Below are positions 26,389 through 35,917 of a stretch of DNA of 64,000 bases, in pieces. Made by a program: the position numbers and the translations under genes. Source of the stretch: JBLMYQ01 sp050260055. GTDB taxonomy: Bacteria; Bacillota; Clostridia; Acetivibrionales; UBA4821. The notes beneath the pieces were generated by a model. That model made no database searches and was not told the DNA's origin. It saw nothing but the letters and a program-made list of their open reading frames with translations. Where the stretch lies: the NCBI GenBank assembly GCA_050260055.1, contig JBLNBO010000047.1, forward strand, positions 62,001-126,000, given 5' to 3'. The stretch's first letter is position 1, and every line of letters begins with the position of its first letter.

Positions 26389-27313
26389 AATCGGATATAC
26401 CAAAAATCTTACAGCTGCAAAAAAATCAACCAAGTATGTTGCTTTTAGAAGCCGAGAGGGAGGTCTTGGCGCTTTTGACAGGGATAGAGAGCATGCAGAT
26501 GTGAAGGAGTTTAATCGGAATCTATCTGACAAAATAACAAGCTATACTTCTTCTCCTAAGGTGTACAAGGTTGTTATAAGCCTCAGTGGAGATGAATATA
26601 AAAAATCAGGATTGGAATATCGTGAATTCATAAGAAATGCAATGAGCAGTTATGAAACCTGTTTTGGCAGAAAGCTTACGTGGATTGCGTCAGAGCATAT
26701 GAACTGTAGCCATCCCCATGTGCATCTTCTTATAAAACCAACGTATGAAGATCGACATGGAATATCATACAAGTTAAAGCTTAGTAATTTTGAATTTACT
26801 CAATTTAAGAATATTTTTTTGCATAGCTATGATACAAGCATAAACTACAGCAGACAGTACTCTAAATTTCTAGAGAAAGAAAAGCTTTCTGCATTTGGAA
26901 AACAGCTTACCAAGGGAGTGGTAAGGACGATTATAGGAGGAAATCCAGTTCTGAATTCTTTATACAAGGTACATTCAATCAAGAAGTTTAAGTCAGAAAA
27001 AGAAAACATAAAGAAATTCAGAGAATATAAAAAGTGGATTAAGGACCAAACTTACGGAAGCGGAGGTTATAGAGACTTCGGTAAACTTATTAAAGGAAGC
27101 GGTTGCAGTCCTGTACGAATGGAACTTGATTACAAAGATAGAAGAAAGATAACCAGCTATTTAAACGGTAAGGATTTAAAATGGCATGCGATTGAAAACA
27201 ATACTGGAACAAAGGTTGCGATATATCCGTTCGACAAGAGCGGAAATATCATCAAACCCGAACAGGTTAGACAATATTCAAATACCCTAACAAGAGGCTT
27301 AAGGAGTAGATAG
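26372..27313 (+). CDS. Relaxase/mobilisation nuclease (HxH, MOBP-like)
   Basis: About 314 residues. The metal-binding triad is SEHMNCSHPHVHLLIK, in which HPHVH is the HxH motif and the upstream His is part of the set. KVYKVVISLSGDEY is the preceding conserved strand. No C-terminal helicase or primase is present. It should nick one strand of oriT and lead it into the transfer channel. ATG at 26372 or 26375 is preferred; an upstream TTG at 26351 lies inside the previous gene. The next gene (VirD4) begins 2 nt after the stop. Confidence 0.82.
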   Translation: MMLFVKIGYTKNLTAAKKSTKYVAFRSREGGLGAFDRDREHADVKEFNRNLSDKITSYTSSPKVYKVVISLSGDEYKKSGLEYREFIRNAMSSYETCFGRKLTWIASEHMNCSHPHVHLLIKPTYEDRHGISYKLKLSNFEFTQFKNIFLHSYDTSINYSRQYSKFLEKEKLSAFGKQLTKGVVRTIIGGNPVLNSLYKVHSIKKFKSEKENIKKFREYKKWIKDQTYGSGGYRDFGKLIKGSGCSPVRMELDYKDRRKITSYLNGKDLKWHAIENNTGTKVAIYPFDKSGNIIKPEQVRQYSNTLTRGLRSR

Positions 27314-27314
27314 A

Positions 27315-29087
27315 TTGAAGAAGATATTTAGAAAATTGTTATTCTGGATTATTATATTTATTGTTTTGGATATCTTGGTTACAGGAGCTCTTGCTGTTGG
27401 TGGTAAGGCACTTGCCAATCCAGCTGCAGTTTTCGAAGTATTTGCAAATCATAAGTATTTTGATAAGTTCTTAAGCTATCAAGGATTATATGTACTTATC
27501 TTTGCAATATTTATTGGCTATTTATATAAACCTACCGAGAGTCAATTTAATAATGATTCCTGTGGTTCAGCAAGATGGGCTAAGCCTAACGAAACAAAAA
27601 AAATACTTAATGCTGAAGCCGGAATAATTCTTGGTAATAAGATGTGCTTGAGTATGGATGCACCAATCAATAAAAACATTATCATAATTGGAAGAAGTGG
27701 AACAGGTAAATCCAGAGGGTATATAAAACCTAATGTATTGCAGATGAATGGCAGTTATATAATTACTGATCCCAAAGGGGAAATATTTGATGATACTAAT
27801 AAATATTTAGAATTGAATGGCTATTCGGTAAAGGTCTTAAATCTGGTAAACCTTGAGGCATCTGACTTTTATAATCCATTGGAATATGTTAAAAGCCAGC
27901 AGGATATTCAGATTCTTGCCAAGACAATTATAGACAATACTTCTGGCAGTTCTGCAGGAATTGAGAATGATAGCTTCTGGAGTAGCTCCGAGCTGGCATT
28001 GTTGACAGCATTGATAAGCTACGTGAAAACAGAATATCCAAAAGCAAGGAGAAATATTGCAGGAGTCTTCGAGCTTCTTTTGACTGCATCCAACGAGGAT
28101 AAGCTTGACGAGCTGTTTTTGAAACTGACTGAAGATAATCCAGCACTAAAAGCCTATAAAGTATTCTGCCTTTCTGGAGACCCTAGAACAAGAGGAAACA
28201 TAATGATTGGGTTGGGTATTAGACTTCAGGTTTTGCAGAATCAAGCAATAGCCAGATTAACTTCGGTAGATACCATGAATCTTATTGAAGTTGGGATAAA
28301 AAAGACAGCGGTATATGTTATTACCAGTGATACGCATAGGACATTTGACTTCATATCTTCCATGCTATTTAGTCAGATGTTTCAGGTTCTGTATTCTCAG
28401 GCTGATACATATGGGGGGAAACTACCTATTCCAGTAATATGCTTGTTTGATGAATTCAGCAATATTGGGAGGATACCGGATTTTTCAACTAAAGTTGCTT
28501 CAATGAGGTCAAGGGGGATAAGCGTATCAATAGCAGTTCAGTCTTTGGCACAGTTAAAGTTTGGATATATAAAGGAATGGTCTGATATTATTGGAAACTG
28601 CGACACCTTATTATTCTTAGGAAGTCAAGATATTGAAACTGCAAAATATATATCCGAGAGGATTGGAAAAGCAACAGTAACTAACAAAAGTAAAGCTCTT
28701 TCGGTTAACCTCCGGGATGGCTCACGGAATTCAAAAAGCGAAAATGAAGGAAAAACTGCTCGATTTCTAGTTACCCCTGATGAAGTGACTAGGCTGGAAC
28801 CGGATAAAAGCATAATCTTTATGCAAGGACTTTATCCAGTTAAAACCCAAAAGTATAGGTTTGAAAAGCATAAAGCGTTCAACCTTTTAAATAAGACAGA
28901 TCATAATTCATATAGAACAGTATGTATAACTGAGGAAATAGTATTAAAAGATATTCCTTCAGAAATCAATACTGAAGAAAAGCAAAAGAAGTTAATAGAT
29001 GTACAAAAGAATAAGCCTAAAAAGAGAGAAAAAGTTATCTATGAAAATATGAGTATTTTTGAAAAAGTTGAATCAAGGGGGAATTAG
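27315..29087 (+). CDS. virD4: VirD4/TraG-type conjugative coupling ATPase
   Basis: 590 residues. Two N-terminal membrane helices (about 7-30 and 52-70) are followed by the TraG domain with Walker A GRSGTGKS, YIITDPKGEIF, the core FWSSSELALLTALISYV and Walker B CLFDEFSNIGRIPDF, then RSRGISVSIAVQSLAQL. It links the relaxase-DNA complex to the secretion channel. TTG start behind GGAG. The C-terminal ~80 residues are charged and variable. Confidence 0.93.
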   Translation: MKKIFRKLLFWIIIFIVLDILVTGALAVGGKALANPAAVFEVFANHKYFDKFLSYQGLYVLIFAIFIGYLYKPTESQFNNDSCGSARWAKPNETKKILNAEAGIILGNKMCLSMDAPINKNIIIIGRSGTGKSRGYIKPNVLQMNGSYIITDPKGEIFDDTNKYLELNGYSVKVLNLVNLEASDFYNPLEYVKSQQDIQILAKTIIDNTSGSSAGIENDSFWSSSELALLTALISYVKTEYPKARRNIAGVFELLLTASNEDKLDELFLKLTEDNPALKAYKVFCLSGDPRTRGNIMIGLGIRLQVLQNQAIARLTSVDTMNLIEVGIKKTAVYVITSDTHRTFDFISSMLFSQMFQVLYSQADTYGGKLPIPVICLFDEFSNIGRIPDFSTKVASMRSRGISVSIAVQSLAQLKFGYIKEWSDIIGNCDTLLFLGSQDIETAKYISERIGKATVTNKSKALSVNLRDGSRNSKSENEGKTARFLVTPDEVTRLEPDKSIIFMQGLYPVKTQKYRFEKHKAFNLLNKTDHNSYRTVCITEEIVLKDIPSEINTEEKQKKLIDVQKNKPKKREKVIYENMSIFEKVESRGN

Positions 29088-29088
29088 A

Positions 29089-29427
29089 ATGAAAATAATT
29101 CAAGCTTTTACAAAGCAAAAGTTATTAAAAGTTGTTTTGTTCTCAAGCATGCTTTTGGGCTTTGCTTCACTTGCATATGCAGCAACAGCGACAGACCCGG
29201 TTGATACCTTTATTACAAACCTTGCAACGGCGGTAAAAGGATGGGGAACAAAGGGAGGGGCAATCTGGGTAATCTTTGGAATATTCAATGTTGCTAGGGG
29301 TATGAAGGAAGAAGATCCTCATATGAAATCTAAAGGATGGAGGCATTCAATGGCGGCTGTCGTTTTCACAGCTGGGTGCAGCCAGGCTGATAATATAGTT
29401 AACCTTATCAGGACATGGTCAACCTAA
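29089..29427 (+). CDS. Small secreted/membrane conjugation protein (VirB2-like)
   Basis: 112 residues with a signal-peptide-like N-terminus ending AYA, a short linker and a hydrophobic segment GGAIWVIFGIFNVARGM. The layout and place between VirD4 and a VirB6-like gene fit a VirB2/TrbC-type subunit, but the sequence is not diagnostic. AAGGGGG precedes the ATG, which begins one base after the VirD4 stop. Confidence 0.6.
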   Translation: MKIIQAFTKQKLLKVVLFSSMLLGFASLAYAATATDPVDTFITNLATAVKGWGTKGGAIWVIFGIFNVARGMKEEDPHMKSKGWRHSMAAVVFTAGCSQADNIVNLIRTWST

Positions 29428-29506
29428 ACATACATATGAAAATTGTGATAAACATTGCATTAGAGTGCTACTTATGAATTTATCAAGATTGCGTGGGGGT
29501 GTTGGA

Positions 29507-30526
29507 ATGAAAACGAAAGTCTTGATATTCATAACTATAATTACCCTTGCATTTCCATGTGTTGCATATGCGGCTGATACAGGTTTTTCAATTCAGGGAA
29601 TAGTTGATGCAATAATGAATCTACCCAACAACTTGATACAACCAATAAAGGATGCCATAAATCAAACCTTTAAAGATTGGTCGGTAGAGATGTATTCATA
29701 CGTGATTGATGACTGTGTTAACAGCTGTTTGAATACCCTGCCGACTTTTCTTAAAGATACTCCAGCTTTGTGGAGTGAAACAAGCCCGACAGTAATTAAT
29801 GTTATAACTAATGCACTGAAGCCTATTTGTATAACCCTTGCAACAATCGGATTTATCATTAACCTTGGCAAGGCAATGGCTGGCAGTGTCGCACAAGGAA
29901 GAACAGTTACCAGATGTTTCATTAGGTTGATATTCACCGTTATTCTTATAGGTTATTCTGGACAGCTGCTTCAGTGGATAATCGACTTCAATGATGCTTT
30001 TATCCAATTCCTTGACAGTAAAATATCACTGGACATTGTAACAGCCTTCAGAAACGTAATAGTTGACAGAAGTGTTATCGAATCAGCTTCAGCTACATTA
30101 AGCTCGATTATCATGGTGGTATTGACTGGATGGATTATATGGATTGCAGCATTGTTTGTACAATTTGCATTAATATTCAGGTTGATACAAATCATGTTTT
30201 ATATGCTAATAAGCCCGTTAGTTTTTACATGCAATATTACTGAAGAAACAACAGATATAATAAAAAGCTATATGAGAAAATTTGTATCGGTGGTATTGAA
30301 ATCCTTTTTCTACAATCTTATATTCCTGGTGTATATAACCTGCATTACTTTGCCAAATGCAATACCAGTAGGCATTTTAACCGGAGCTATCTGCACTATA
30401 GTTTTAATCATTTCAATGTTCAAGATACCGAAAGAATTTGAAGAACTTCTCGGTATAGGTAAAGCAGCAAGTTTTAATGTGGGAAGCTTAATTACTGCAA
30501 TAGCAACGTCAATAGCACTACTTTAA
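29507..30526 (+). CDS. VirB6/TrbL-like polytopic conjugation membrane protein
   Basis: 339 residues with a cleavable signal peptide (MKTKVLIFITIITLAFPCVAYA), an extracellular helical segment and about five to six membrane helices, including LKPICITLATIGFIINLGKAM, RLIFTVILIGYSGQLL and LSSIIMVVLTGWIIWIAALFV. This is the Gram-positive TrbL/CD1112-type inner-membrane channel component. ATG 29507 behind GGGGGTG is preferred over ATG 29465. Confidence 0.78.
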   Translation: MKTKVLIFITIITLAFPCVAYAADTGFSIQGIVDAIMNLPNNLIQPIKDAINQTFKDWSVEMYSYVIDDCVNSCLNTLPTFLKDTPALWSETSPTVINVITNALKPICITLATIGFIINLGKAMAGSVAQGRTVTRCFIRLIFTVILIGYSGQLLQWIIDFNDAFIQFLDSKISLDIVTAFRNVIVDRSVIESASATLSSIIMVVLTGWIIWIAALFVQFALIFRLIQIMFYMLISPLVFTCNITEETTDIIKSYMRKFVSVVLKSFFYNLIFLVYITCITLPNAIPVGILTGAICTIVLIISMFKIPKEFEELLGIGKAASFNVGSLITAIATSIALL

Positions 30527-30539
30527 GGAGAAAACAGAT

Positions 30540-30926
30540 ATGGTTGTTAACATTAATGCCGAAATCAGTAATTACAAAGAAAGGGTAATAGGCAACTATA
30601 CCTTGAGGCAGATGGTGTGCCTTATATTAGCTTTGTCTTTAGGAGTTACAACCTATTTCTATTTGAATGTACCTAAAGACATAAAACAATTTGTCGTAAT
30701 AATTACGGTCTTACCAGTAATAGCTATGGGGTTCTATACATACCAGGGTGTTACCTGTGAATTGTATATTTACTATATGATAAGGGAATTTGTTTTCCCT
30801 CAAAAAAGAGCATTCTTGCCGGAATTCGAAGAGTTGGAAACAAACATCGGGAAGGGAGGCTTAAGTAAAAAACATGATAAAAAATCTGTTAAACTTAATA
30901 AAAAGAGAAAACTTAAAAAAGTATAA
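30540..30926 (+). CDS. PrgI family protein (VirB3-like)
   Basis: 128 residues. VVNINAEISNYKERVIGNYTLRQMVCLILAL begins the PrgI signature, followed by two membrane helices (about 27-45 and 52-70), then YYMIREFVFPQKRAFLP and a lysine-rich tail. PrgI proteins pair with VirB4 ATPases in Gram-positive conjugation systems. AAGGAG precedes the ATG, and the 3' end overlaps virB4 by 53 nt. Confidence 0.88.
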   Translation: MVVNINAEISNYKERVIGNYTLRQMVCLILALSLGVTTYFYLNVPKDIKQFVVIITVLPVIAMGFYTYQGVTCELYIYYMIREFVFPQKRAFLPEFEELETNIGKGGLSKKHDKKSVKLNKKRKLKKV

Positions 30927-33183
30927 AATACCTAAAACTGCACAGCAAACCATTCCTTTTGAATACATTACAAAGGATGGACTAATAGAAGTTGAAAAAG
31001 ATTCTTATGTATCCATTTGTTCAGTGGATAATATAAACTACAGCCTTGCAAGGGAAAATGATCAAGAGGATATATTCAACAATTATTGTACAATGTTGAA
31101 TTCTCTTGATTATTACGTTCAATGGTTCCTGACAAATGATGTCCTTGATACAAAAGAAGTAATGAATATAATACCCGAATATCATAATACCCATAGAGAT
31201 GACCTTGCATATTACCGTAATTGGATTACTGATATATCAGTCTCTAAAAAGGCTGCCGATAGAAAAAGATACCTTGTAATTCAATGCTTTGGGAACAAGT
31301 ATGTTGATGTACTAGGAGAACTTGACAGAAGAATAGCATCTATAGAGCAGAATTTAAAAAGATATAATGCCAGAGTCAACAAGCTTGGAGCTGAAGAAGT
31401 GCTCAAGATTCTTTATGATTCATATAATCCGGGATTAAAGAGATTACAACCATTCAGCCTATCGCAGGATATAGCTTCGAGGGGAGTAAAAGTAAAGGAT
31501 TTAATCTGCCCTTCTAGTTTTCGATTCAGGTCTTCTCAAATTGAAATAGGAACTGATTATAAAAGGATTCTTTTTATCCGGGATTTGCCAAATTCATTAA
31601 CAGACAGGTTTATAGGTGATTTGCTAAGTCTTAATTTCAATGTGGATATTTCTATTCATCTTGAAAACATTGAGCCTGGGGATGCGATGAGATTTATAAG
31701 AAGAAGGATTACTTCAATGGAGGCGGATAAGATACTATCCTCACAGAAAGGAAAGATTCCTCCTTTTGACCTAGAATACAACCTTGAAGCTGCAAGGAAA
31801 CTGCTTCACGAATTACAAGCTAATGATAAAAGGCTTTTCTGTGTTGGGATATATATATGCCTCACGTCAAGCAGTATTGAACAGCTGGAGCATTGTACTA
31901 AGGTTACTCAAGGCTTATGCAGTAAGCACGGCATTAAGGCTCTTATCGCAACCCATAGACAAGAGTTAGGATTAAACAGTGTACTTCCGTTTTGCAGTAA
32001 TAAATTAAATGTGAAAAGGCAGGTTCTAACTGATGGGGCAGCGATACTACTTCCGTTTACGGCACAAGATGTCTTTTCGAATAAGGGAATATTCTACGGG
32101 ATAAACAAAATTACATCCTCGCTTGTTGTATTTGACAGAAAAAATGATATAAAGAATCCCAGCGGGTTCATCCTTGGAACTCCGGGAAGTGGTAAGACGA
32201 TGACGGCTAAAGCGGAATTGTACAGGGTATTTCTATGCACTGATGATGACATAATTATTATTGATCCTGAGAGAGAGTATTTTCCTGTAGTAAAGGAATT
32301 AAATGGCGAAATAGTTACAATATCAGCAAACAGCGAAACACATATAAATCCTTTTGATATGGAGAAGGATTATGGAGATGACGAGCCACCGTTGAAACTA
32401 AAGGGAGAATTTTTGATAGGGATATTCGATCAGCTTATTGGCCCATTAAAATCTGAAGAAAAGGCGATATTAGATAGGGTAACGAGGCAGACATATAAAG
32501 ACTATATTAATTCACATTTTAAACCTGAGAAGATTCCGACAATGAATGACTATTTTGAGATATTGAAAAAGCAGCCAGAACAGGAAGCTCAAAGACTTGC
32601 TTTGTCGTTAGAGCTTTATGTTCAAGGAAGCTTGAGTATATTTTCAGAAAAGACGAATGTAAATCTGAGTAACAGGCTTATTTGCTTTGATATTAACAGG
32701 CTTGGGGATCAGTTGAAGCCTCTTGGTATGCAGGTTGTTTTGGATAATATCTGGAACAGGATTGTTTCAAATAGAGAGAAGAAGAAAAGAACATGGTTGT
32801 ATATGGATGAAATATATTTGATGTTCAATAACGAATATTCGGGTAGGTTCCTATATGAGTTGTATAAGAGGACGAGAAAGTATGGGGGAATTCCGACTGG
32901 GATAACGCAGAATGTTGAAGATTTGCTGAAGAGCGATATTGCAAGGTCAATGCTTTCTAACAGTCAATTTATTATTCTAATGGATCAGGCAGCATCGGAT
33001 AGAAAGCAGTTAGCGGATATTTTGCAGTTGAGTCAGGCACAGCTTAATTATGTGACCAATAGTGATTGTGGGCATGGACTTATTGTTGCTGGTGGGCTGA
33101 TTGTGCCTTGTAAGTTTGAGATAAGTGAAAAGGAATATAGGTTGATGACGACAAAGCCGGAGGAGTTTATGGATGTGGGGTAG
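30874..33183 (+). CDS. virB4: VirB4-type conjugation ATPase
   Basis: 769 residues. An N-terminal TraE/VirB4 domain is followed by the AAA-type motor with Walker A LGTPGSGKTM (about residue 430), IIIDPEREYFPVVKEL, HINPFDMEKDYGDDEPP, Walker B RTWLYMDEIYLMF and the late motif TGITQNVEDLL. It energises assembly and substrate transfer. It is the last recognisable secretion gene; no VirB8-like or cell-wall hydrolase (CHAP/NlpC) gene follows, and defence cargo begins at once. Confidence 0.93.
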   Translation: MIKNLLNLIKRENLKKYKIPKTAQQTIPFEYITKDGLIEVEKDSYVSICSVDNINYSLARENDQEDIFNNYCTMLNSLDYYVQWFLTNDVLDTKEVMNIIPEYHNTHRDDLAYYRNWITDISVSKKAADRKRYLVIQCFGNKYVDVLGELDRRIASIEQNLKRYNARVNKLGAEEVLKILYDSYNPGLKRLQPFSLSQDIASRGVKVKDLICPSSFRFRSSQIEIGTDYKRILFIRDLPNSLTDRFIGDLLSLNFNVDISIHLENIEPGDAMRFIRRRITSMEADKILSSQKGKIPPFDLEYNLEAARKLLHELQANDKRLFCVGIYICLTSSSIEQLEHCTKVTQGLCSKHGIKALIATHRQELGLNSVLPFCSNKLNVKRQVLTDGAAILLPFTAQDVFSNKGIFYGINKITSSLVVFDRKNDIKNPSGFILGTPGSGKTMTAKAELYRVFLCTDDDIIIIDPEREYFPVVKELNGEIVTISANSETHINPFDMEKDYGDDEPPLKLKGEFLIGIFDQLIGPLKSEEKAILDRVTRQTYKDYINSHFKPEKIPTMNDYFEILKKQPEQEAQRLALSLELYVQGSLSIFSEKTNVNLSNRLICFDINRLGDQLKPLGMQVVLDNIWNRIVSNREKKKRTWLYMDEIYLMFNNEYSGRFLYELYKRTRKYGGIPTGITQNVEDLLKSDIARSMLSNSQFIILMDQAASDRKQLADILQLSQAQLNYVTNSDCGHGLIVAGGLIVPCKFEISEKEYRLMTTKPEEFMDVG

Positions 33184-33254
33184 AATAAGAGTGCATTGTG
33201 TTTATAAGATTGATTTATGGACCTAAAAACTAGAGATACCAAAGGACAGTATCC

Positions 33255-34781
33255 CTATTCGATAGATTTTAAGTCAAATGGAGTTATGATTTTAGGATAT
33301 CTCATTAGTATTTCCGGGTGCTGTCTAAGTCTAATTTCAATATTTTCTCTATTCCACCACTCAATGTAAAAGTTTTTTTGATCTCTTAGCTTTTCTAAAT
33401 GATCTTGTAATTGAACTGTTATACGGGAGCTTGTTACGATCATAAAGCCTTCAGCATTATAGTTTTCGATTGTATCACGTATATCTTTAACATCAGATTT
33501 CCCAACTGACTTTTGATAAGCTTTACACTGAATAATAACTTTTTCTGTCCTAATTTTTTCTTTTTCTGCCCATGATACAATTGCTTGTAAATCCCTGTTA
33601 CCATCTCCTTCACGAGTAGCACCTACTTTTTGGATGCCCCAAAAACCTGGTTCATAGTAAAGAAGTTCCAATATCATTTTTTCAAATTCTTCATCGTCAA
33701 TCTTTGTACACCATTTAAAACCTCTCTCATCGAATAAGAATTCATTTTCAGTAGCTTGCCTATGTTTAATTCGTCTTATTTCTTTGGCAAGTACTCTTGA
33801 AGAACAATCGCAAGCGATAGCTGTTATGCTTTTTTCGCCTAAAGCGATAAAGAAATTGTCTATTGGAATATATAATTTCTGAGTGTTATCATCAGAACAG
33901 TGTGCCACTAATTCAGATAAACTCACAGCTTCTAATTCCACGGCCACAGTATCAGAATCGAATCCATCTGTCTTAAGTAGTAAGCAATCTATTCCCGTTA
34001 TTGACTTTGAAGAGTATTTCTTTTTAATCTTATGATAAAAACTCAACTTATTGCTAAAATAAAAATGAATAATGCCATCTTCTGGAGCATACAGCCAGTT
34101 AAAAGTATCATTTGTTCTTGAAGAATAGTTTATAAGATTTTCATTTAAATTCATTTCCTTAATGATATTTTCAAACCATCGTTTATCTAACGGAGCAAGT
34201 AAATTGCTACCTTTACCAAAATTAAAATGCTTAGCTAATAAATGTTCTAGCATTTTAATCGATAATGCAATATCCACTATATCTTGAATAGATTCGGAAT
34301 CAAATTTCCTTTCAATATACTTGCTTTCTTTAATAAATATTAGAATTGAATAAATTTCGTTATCGGCTGCTGGATGCGGTTGTATCAGTAATGAAATTTT
34401 TAAATTAAAACTAAACCTTAAAAAGATTACGGCTATCAATGCAAGGAGCATTGTTATATCTGATCTATCACCGTCAAACATGTTTCCTTCGGTTCTTGTC
34501 CAAATAGATACTGTAAATTTAGTATATTCACTATCGAATTCTAAATGAATTTGATAAGCAGATATTTCATAGGTTTTAATAATAAGAATGTGGTCTTCAG
34601 ATAATAGATGATCCCATATTATGAACTCTAAATCTTTCAATATACTAATTAACTGATTTAACTTTTCCATAGTTTCCTGCCTTAAATAATCTACATCACA
34701 ATGTGATGGTTTTTTTGTGCACGATTTTATATGCCAATAAAGCTTGGGAGCATACTCTAATCTGGTTATTCTACTGACCAC
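33255..34781 (-). CDS. Mrr-type restriction endonuclease domain protein
   Basis: 508 residues. The C-terminal ~130 residues carry the Mrr PD-(D/E)xK core: VGATREGDGNRD with predicted catalytic Asp397, KVIIQCK with Gln418 and Lys420, and GFMIVTSSRIT. The first ~360 residues match no family I know and may bind DNA or sense modification. The gene reads toward virB4, opposite to the neighbouring operon, and seems an independent type IV-like restriction unit. GTG start with no strong ribosome binding site. Whether it targets methylated, phosphorothioated or plain DNA is unknown. Confidence 0.8.
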   Translation of the reverse strand: MVSRITRLEYAPKLYWHIKSCTKKPSHCDVDYLRQETMEKLNQLISILKDLEFIIWDHLLSEDHILIIKTYEISAYQIHLEFDSEYTKFTVSIWTRTEGNMFDGDRSDITMLLALIAVIFLRFSFNLKISLLIQPHPAADNEIYSILIFIKESKYIERKFDSESIQDIVDIALSIKMLEHLLAKHFNFGKGSNLLAPLDKRWFENIIKEMNLNENLINYSSRTNDTFNWLYAPEDGIIHFYFSNKLSFYHKIKKKYSSKSITGIDCLLLKTDGFDSDTVAVELEAVSLSELVAHCSDDNTQKLYIPIDNFFIALGEKSITAIACDCSSRVLAKEIRRIKHRQATENEFLFDERGFKWCTKIDDEEFEKMILELLYYEPGFWGIQKVGATREGDGNRDLQAIVSWAEKEKIRTEKVIIQCKAYQKSVGKSDVKDIRDTIENYNAEGFMIVTSSRITVQLQDHLEKLRDQKNFYIEWWNRENIEIRLRQHPEILMRYPKIITPFDLKSIE

Positions 34782-35283
34782 ATGGTTCTAATATCTCAAT
34801 ATAATGGTACCATTTTTTATATTTTTTTACAATTATGATGATTTTGCTTAGAAATCATGAAGTTCTAATATGGCAAATCTTTTCTCATACCTCAAATTTA
34901 CTCCACTGAAACTTGTAAGTACCTTTTACGGCAAAAATATTCATCTGGAGAGACTGTAAAAGTGAGACTATTCCGAAGAGAATAATTGGTCAGGTATATA
35001 AGCAGGGAGGATCTTTCAAATCTGCTCCGCATTCAACCCTTACCGGCTCAGAAATTTTGGGTATAATTTTTGTCCATTGCATTCAAATAACGCCTATTCT
35101 GACTATTTATATTAGTGTTCCAGAAGTGATTGCCAAGGGAGCTTCTTCCTATCCTCTCATTGTATCATGTGAGTAAAATTTTTCACCGGAATAGAAATTT
35201 GCAATGCAGATTTCCTGTAAACCAATAAAATTTGACTTCACATGCTAGCTCTGAAGAAAAAAGGAAGAAAGGAGCTGTTAGTT
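34782..35283. other. Roughly 500-base gene-free stretch with a diverged repeat
   Basis: No convincing gene. A frame open from about 34995 to 35175 lacks a start and ribosome binding site. The segment 34897-34933 (TTTACTCC ... AAGTAC ... CGGCA) resembles 49320-49355, about three-quarters identical over 36 positions. These copies lie upstream of the two genes that bracket the dnd cargo. Confidence 0.5.
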
Positions 35284-35550
35284 ATGGAGAAATTTAAGTT
35301 GGGGCAGGTAGTAGCTACACCAGGAGCATTGGAAGAGTTAAGCAGGGAGGAGATTTCGGGTGCATTAAGAAGACATTCAAGTGGTGACTGGGGAGATTTG
35401 TGCGAAGAAGATAAAAAGGAGAATGAGTTAGCACTGAATGAGGGTTTCAGAATTCTATCAGCATATAAGTCGGCAAACGGCAAGAAGTTCTGGATTATTA
35501 CTGAGGCAGATAGGAGTGTGACTACAGTGTTGCTGCCGGAAGAGTATTAA
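35284..35550 (+). CDS. Small conserved mobile-element protein (88 aa)
   Basis: Reads KFKLGQVVATPGALEELSREEI, then RHSSGDWGDLCEEDKKENELAL, GFRILSAYKSANGKKFWIITEADRSVTTVLLPEEY. I recognise this as a small protein common in plasmids and ICEs, often next to a radC-like gene; function unknown. Here the radC-like gene lies 13.9 kb away at 49.5 kb, so the Dnd cargo seems to have been inserted between the two. ATG 35284 behind GGAG is preferred to the upstream in-frame ATG 35242. Confidence 0.85.
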   Translation: MEKFKLGQVVATPGALEELSREEISGALRRHSSGDWGDLCEEDKKENELALNEGFRILSAYKSANGKKFWIITEADRSVTTVLLPEEY

Positions 35551-35573
35551 GGGAGAAAAAATCTCCCTTTTTA
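35549..35573 (+). terminator. Rho-independent terminator after the 88-aa gene
   Basis: AAGGGAGA and TCTCCCTT form an 8-bp stem around a short A-rich loop, followed by TTTTT, starting at the stop codon. Confidence 0.85.
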
Positions 35574-35723
35574 ATATAGTAAAGCTCTATTCAAAGTATC
35601 ACTATTACTATATTTTATTAAAAGCTTAATATTAGAACTTGGAAGTGAAGCTAAAGTAAAGTAGTTTATCAATAAAATTTTATTAGTGAAATATCTTTGT
35701 TTAACTTCAAATTGTGTCTATTA

Positions 35724-35752
35724 TTGACATATTTTAGTAAGAGGCATAAAAT
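35724..35752 (+). promoter_or_regulatory. Sigma-A-like promoter upstream of the PLD-helicase operon
   Basis: TTGACA (35724-35729), a 17-nt spacer and TAAAAT (35747-35752). A start site near 35760 would give a leader of about 160 nt before the first gene, which contains a terminator-like hairpin. Confidence 0.65.
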
Positions 35753-35780
35753 TATCAGTAGTAATAAGTTAATATATAGA

Positions 35781-35817
35781 AAAAAATCTTAAAATTACCG
35801 GAATTTTAAGATTTTTT
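35781..35817 (+). terminator. Terminator-like hairpin in the operon leader (possible attenuator)
   Basis: A perfect 16-bp stem, AAAAAATCTTAAAATT against AATTTTAAGATTTTTT, with loop ACCGG, followed by a T-run. It is symmetric enough to terminate both strands. It lies about 20 nt downstream of the predicted start site of the 35724 promoter and 100 nt before the first ATG, so it could attenuate the operon. Alternatively it simply insulates it, and a weaker promoter lies downstream. Confidence 0.65.
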
Positions 35818-35917
35818 TACCTTTTTGGGCTGTAAGGCTTATACTTTATTGTGATATTATAACAATAGAAAAGGCATAAATTTAATATTAAATTTACGTA
35901 TTGGGTGAATGATTTTA

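Noticed and set aside
34995..35175. About 60 open codons upstream of the 88-aa gene
   Set aside because: No start codon with a ribosome binding site and no recognisable protein motif.
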